Assembly: GCA_902767285.1 (NCBI GenBank)
Contig: CACXHC010000186.1
Location: forward strand, 1 to 6,530
DNA from: an uncultured Ruminococcus sp.
Lineage (GTDB): Bacteria; Bacillota; Clostridia; Oscillospirales; Acutalibacteraceae
Reading direction: 5' to 3'
DNA: 6,530 nt
This document shows positions 3,895 to 6,530 of this stretch, piece after piece. Every line of letters starts with the position of its first letter. The first letter of the stretch is position 1. The notes below the pieces were generated by a model, which worked only from the letters and a program-made list of their open reading frames with translations, searched no databases and was not told where the DNA came from. The position numbers were made by a program, and so were the translations under genes.

Positions 3895-6294
3895 TTACTC
3901 AGGGTCTACGGGAACGATATTCCAGATATTCGAAGCATACTCTCTGATAGAGCGGTCAGCGGCGAAGATTCCGGCATTAGCTATATTGATGAGTGATGAT
4001 TTATTCCACGCTGATTTATCGAGATATGCTGTGCTTGCTTTTCTCTGAGCATGAGCATAGTCTGCAAAATCGGCAAGAACCATATACGGGTCTTGGTCTA
4101 TGAGATATTTTGCGATGTTTCCGAATCCCGTTACGTTGAGAGAATCCACAACTTTTTTGATAGTGGGGTTGTTTACATAATAATCCGTGGGGCGATAGCT
4201 GCTCTTCAAATGAGCCACTTCGGGGGTGGTGAGTCCAAACAGGAACATATTATCTCTGCCGACAGCGTCATGGATCTCGACATTTGCACCGTCAAGCGTA
4301 CCGAGGGTCAACGCACCGTTTATCATAAATTTCATGTTGGAAGTACCGGATGCCTCTGTTCCGGCAAGAGAAATCTGCTCGCTTATCTCTGATGCGGGTA
4401 TGAGCTTTTCGGCTACGGTTACACGGTAATCTTCCAGATATACTACTTTCAGTTTATTATTGAGAACGGGGTCTTGATTTATGGAGTAGGTCATCTTCAC
4501 AATAAACTGAATTATCTCTTTTGCAAGATAATAAGATGGTGCTGCCTTTGCTCCGAATATGTACGTTTTGGGGACAAAATCAGCGTTCGGATTTTCTCTG
4601 AGATACTGAGCAACCGAAAGAATATGCAGTGCATTCATAAGCTGACGTTTATATTCGTGCAAACGCTTTACTTGTACATCAAAAATAGAATCGGGGTCTA
4701 CAACTACACCATTTTGCTCTTTTATATATTCTGCCATCATGACTTTATTTTCACGCTTGATAGCGGCGAGTCTGTCGAGAACAGATGAATCATCGGCATA
4801 TTTTGCAAGCTCCGAAAGTTTTGATGCGTCACTCTTGAACTCATCTCCGATAAGTTCGGTAATAAATCCCGAAAGTTGCGGATTAGACTGACACAGCCAA
4901 CGTCTGTGAGCGATACCGTTTGTTACGTTTGTGAACTTTTCGGGAGTTACTCTGTAAAAATCGTTGAAAACAGTGTCTTTGAGTATCTGACTATGAAGAG
5001 CCGAAACACCGTTCACTTTATAGCTTGCCATTACAGCAAGATTCGCCATTTTTACAACGCCGTCATTAATTACCGCCATTCTGCCTACCTGATAGCCGTC
5101 TATACCCTTAGCGTGAAGCGACTCGCAGTAACGTCTGTTTATTTCGGCAACTATCTGATAAATTCTCGGAAGTTTAGTACGGAACATATCCTCGCCCCAA
5201 CATTCGAGAGCCTCTTTCATAACCGTGTGATTTGTATAAGCGATAGTTCTTGAAACAATGTCCCAAGATTCGTCCCAGCCATAGCCGTAATCGTCCATAA
5301 GTACTCTCATCAGTTCGGGAACTGCAAGAACGGGGTGTGTATCATTAAGATGAATGGTTATCCAATCGGGCAAAGTTGACATATCTTTGTTATTGTACAA
5401 AAGGTGACGGCGGACAATATCCTGTATGGTAGCAGACACAAGAAAATATTGCTGATTAAGACGAAGGCTCTTTCCTTCGGGGTTATGGTCTCCTGGATAA
5501 AGCACTTGAGTAATAGCCTCCGCCATAGCTTTTTGCTCCATAGCCTTCATGATTTTTCCTTCATTGAGTTCGGTTATGCTTATCTGATCTGCATGAGCCG
5601 CCCAAAGGCGAAGTCTGCTGACACCCTTTCCGTTTGCTCCTGATACATACATATCATAAGGAATAGCCTTTACGGTTACGGGATTCACGAGTCTGACCGT
5701 ACATTTGCCATCGCCCCAAGTTTCCTCTACACTTCCGTTGAACTGTACGGGAATAGCCTTATCAGGGTGAGACTGGAGCCACACACTACCGCCGGGAAGC
5801 CAGTTATCAGGAAGTTCGGTTTGCCAGCCGTCAACGAGTTTCTGACGGAAAATACCCATCTCGTAGCGGAGCGAATACCCCATTGAAGAATATCCCTGCG
5901 AGGCAAGACCATCAAGAAAACAGGCTGCGAGTCTGCCCAAACCGCCGTTTCCCAAACCTGCATCAGGTTCTTGCTCGTATACTTTTTCGAGAGATGTTCC
6001 GAATGATTTAAAAGCTTCATCAAAAACATCTTCGAGTTCAAGATTACATATATTATTTCGTAAAGACCTGCCGAGCAAAAACTCCATACACATATAGTAC
6101 ACAATTTTTCTTTTTTGTCTCAAGGCAGTATTATTAAAACTTTTGTATTCACCGCCCAAGATGTCACGAAGTACAAGTGCGGCAGCTTTATAAAAATGCT
6201 CATCTTTGGCATCTTTAACGCTTATGCCCATGTTGTGCAAGAGCTTTATTTTTATAAGCTCTTTTGCTTGTTCGACTGATAATTTACAGTTCAT
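3895..6294 (-). CDS. glgP: Glycogen/maltodextrin (alpha-glucan) phosphorylase
   Basis: A cytoplasmic pyridoxal-phosphate enzyme of family GT35 that releases glucose 1-phosphate from the non-reducing ends of alpha-1,4-glucans. The 799-residue length is typical of bacterial members. Visible landmarks: EPDAGLGNGGLGRLAACFLDG (109-129) of the N-terminal domain; HLNDTHP (315-321); NHTVMKEALECW (355-366); NGVSALHSQILK (428-439); TNVTNGIAHRRWL (455-467); VKRLHEYKRQ (542-551); and EASGTSNMKFMINGALTLGT (647-666), in which Lys655 is the expected cofactor-binding lysine, followed by DGANVEI. No N-terminal phosphorylation segment like that of animal enzymes is evident. The ATG at 6294-6292 is chosen because GGGGGAA (6306-6300) precedes it by 5 bases; an in-frame GTG at 6333 would add 13 residues encoded by leader sequence and is rejected. 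It is monocistronic here, with its own promoter. Whether glycogen or imported maltodextrin is the main substrate cannot be told (glgP versus malP). Confidence 0.97.
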   Translation of the reverse strand: MNCKLSVEQAKELIKIKLLHNMGISVKDAKDEHFYKAAALVLRDILGGEYKSFNNTALRQKRKIVYYMCMEFLLGRSLRNNICNLELEDVFDEAFKSFGTSLEKVYEQEPDAGLGNGGLGRLAACFLDGLASQGYSSMGYSLRYEMGIFRQKLVDGWQTELPDNWLPGGSVWLQSHPDKAIPVQFNGSVEETWGDGKCTVRLVNPVTVKAIPYDMYVSGANGKGVSRLRLWAAHADQISITELNEGKIMKAMEQKAMAEAITQVLYPGDHNPEGKSLRLNQQYFLVSATIQDIVRRHLLYNNKDMSTLPDWITIHLNDTHPVLAVPELMRVLMDDYGYGWDESWDIVSRTIAYTNHTVMKEALECWGEDMFRTKLPRIYQIVAEINRRYCESLHAKGIDGYQVGRMAVINDGVVKMANLAVMASYKVNGVSALHSQILKDTVFNDFYRVTPEKFTNVTNGIAHRRWLCQSNPQLSGFITELIGDEFKSDASKLSELAKYADDSSVLDRLAAIKRENKVMMAEYIKEQNGVVVDPDSIFDVQVKRLHEYKRQLMNALHILSVAQYLRENPNADFVPKTYIFGAKAAPSYYLAKEIIQFIVKMTYSINQDPVLNNKLKVVYLEDYRVTVAEKLIPASEISEQISLAGTEASGTSNMKFMINGALTLGTLDGANVEIHDAVGRDNMFLFGLTTPEVAHLKSSYRPTDYYVNNPTIKKVVDSLNVTGFGNIAKYLIDQDPYMVLADFADYAHAQRKASTAYLDKSAWNKSSLINIANAGIFAADRSIREYASNIWNIVPVDPE

Positions 6295-6367
6295 TATAAT
6301 TCCCCCATGATTAAAAATAAATAAAAAGTACACCGTAATCTTTAAAAATTTCGGTAGTTACGTTTGT

Positions 6368-6396
6368 ATTATACTACATCTCACACAAAAAAACAA
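6368..6396 (-). promoter_or_regulatory. Promoter of the phosphorylase gene
   Basis: On the minus strand a perfect -10 box TATAAT (6373-6368) has TTGTTT (6396-6391) 17 bases upstream, matching the first three bases of TTGACA. Transcription should start near 6361, giving a leader of about 67 bases before the ATG. A short dyad (GTAGT 6354-6358, ACTAC 6373-6377) overlaps the -10 region but is too short to call an operator. No CcpA-type cre site was recognised by eye. Confidence 0.7.
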
Positions 6397-6427
6397 TAGC
6401 ATTTTAATTTTTTTTGATTTGAATAAC

Positions 6428-6459
6428 AAAAAAAGGGACTGTTAAAAAACAACAGCCTC
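6428..6459 (-). terminator. Intrinsic terminator of an upstream minus-strand gene
   Basis: On the minus strand GGCTGTT (6457-6451), a GTTTTTT loop (6450-6444) and AACAG(T)CC (6443-6436, one bulged T) form a hairpin, followed by C and seven T (6434-6428). This is a standard intrinsic terminator. It implies a minus-strand gene ending at or beyond the right edge, whose transcript stops before the phosphorylase promoter. Confidence 0.75.
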
Positions 6460-6480
6460 AAGAAATCTCCAATTTGTTGC

Positions 6481-6528
6481 TTATTTTCTCTTCTTTTTTT
6501 TGAAAAAAAAAGAAGCAAAAAAAACTTT
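6481..6528. repeat. A/T hairpin repeat, copy 3, running off the right edge
   Basis: Identical over 48 bases to 3521-3568, including TTATTTTCTC before the hairpin. The hairpin is 6490-6501 with 6504-6515. It lies just upstream (minus-strand sense) of the terminator at 6428-6459, in what is probably the 3' untranslated region of the off-window gene. The last two bases of the window already depart from the other copy. Confidence 0.75.
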
Positions 6529-6530
6529 TA

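Noticed and set aside
3790..3996. Plus-strand open frame of 68 codons
   Set aside because: The first part is repeat sequence and the second is antisense to the end of the phosphorylase gene.
6295..6333. GTG start extending the phosphorylase by 13 residues
   Set aside because: GGGGGAA lies immediately ahead of the ATG at 6294-6292, family homology begins after it, and the extra residues come from A/T-rich leader.

Overview
The window looks like chromosomal DNA from a low- to moderate-GC Gram-positive anaerobe of the Clostridia, possibly a Ruminococcus/[Eubacterium] siraeum-type member of the Oscillospiraceae. The grounds are strong purine-rich Shine-Dalgarno sites, A/T-rich intergenic DNA, and a small CxxC protein of a type I associate with clostridia. 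The species assignment is an inference. No sign of phage, plasmid, CRISPR, transposase or defence genes was seen.

Layout: 1-315 is an intergenic region made largely of repeats, with a good sigma-A-type promoter at 188-216. It drives a three-gene plus-strand operon: a DUF1295-type membrane protein (316-1107), the RNA-binding transcription accessory protein Tex (1126-3276) and a 73-residue CxxC protein (3299-3520), with gaps of only 18 and 22 bases. From 3521 to 3894 lies a dense block of nested palindromic repeats containing a bidirectional intrinsic terminator. Converging on it from the right is a minus-strand alpha-glucan phosphorylase gene (3895-6294). Its promoter is at 6368-6396, and upstream of that is a minus-strand terminator (6428-6459) for a gene lying beyond the right edge, then one more repeat copy.

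The genes are ordinary housekeeping genes: glycogen/maltodextrin breakdown, RNA/transcription quality control and a membrane enzyme of unknown substrate. The unusual part is between them. Intergenic DNA is assembled from a small kit of repeat modules: a 62-bp hairpin repeat, a terminator hairpin, a linker module and a second A/T hairpin. The 62-bp hairpin is present three times. The two left copies are identical, and the third differs in its stem by a matched pair of changes that preserves base pairing. The two units in the 3521-3894 block differ by a clean 50-bp deletion bounded by 7-bp direct repeats around the terminator hairpin. One hairpin copy lies inside the 5' leader of the operon, just ahead of the ribosome binding site, where it also creates a misleading upstream TTG start. 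I found no convincing novel multi-gene system.
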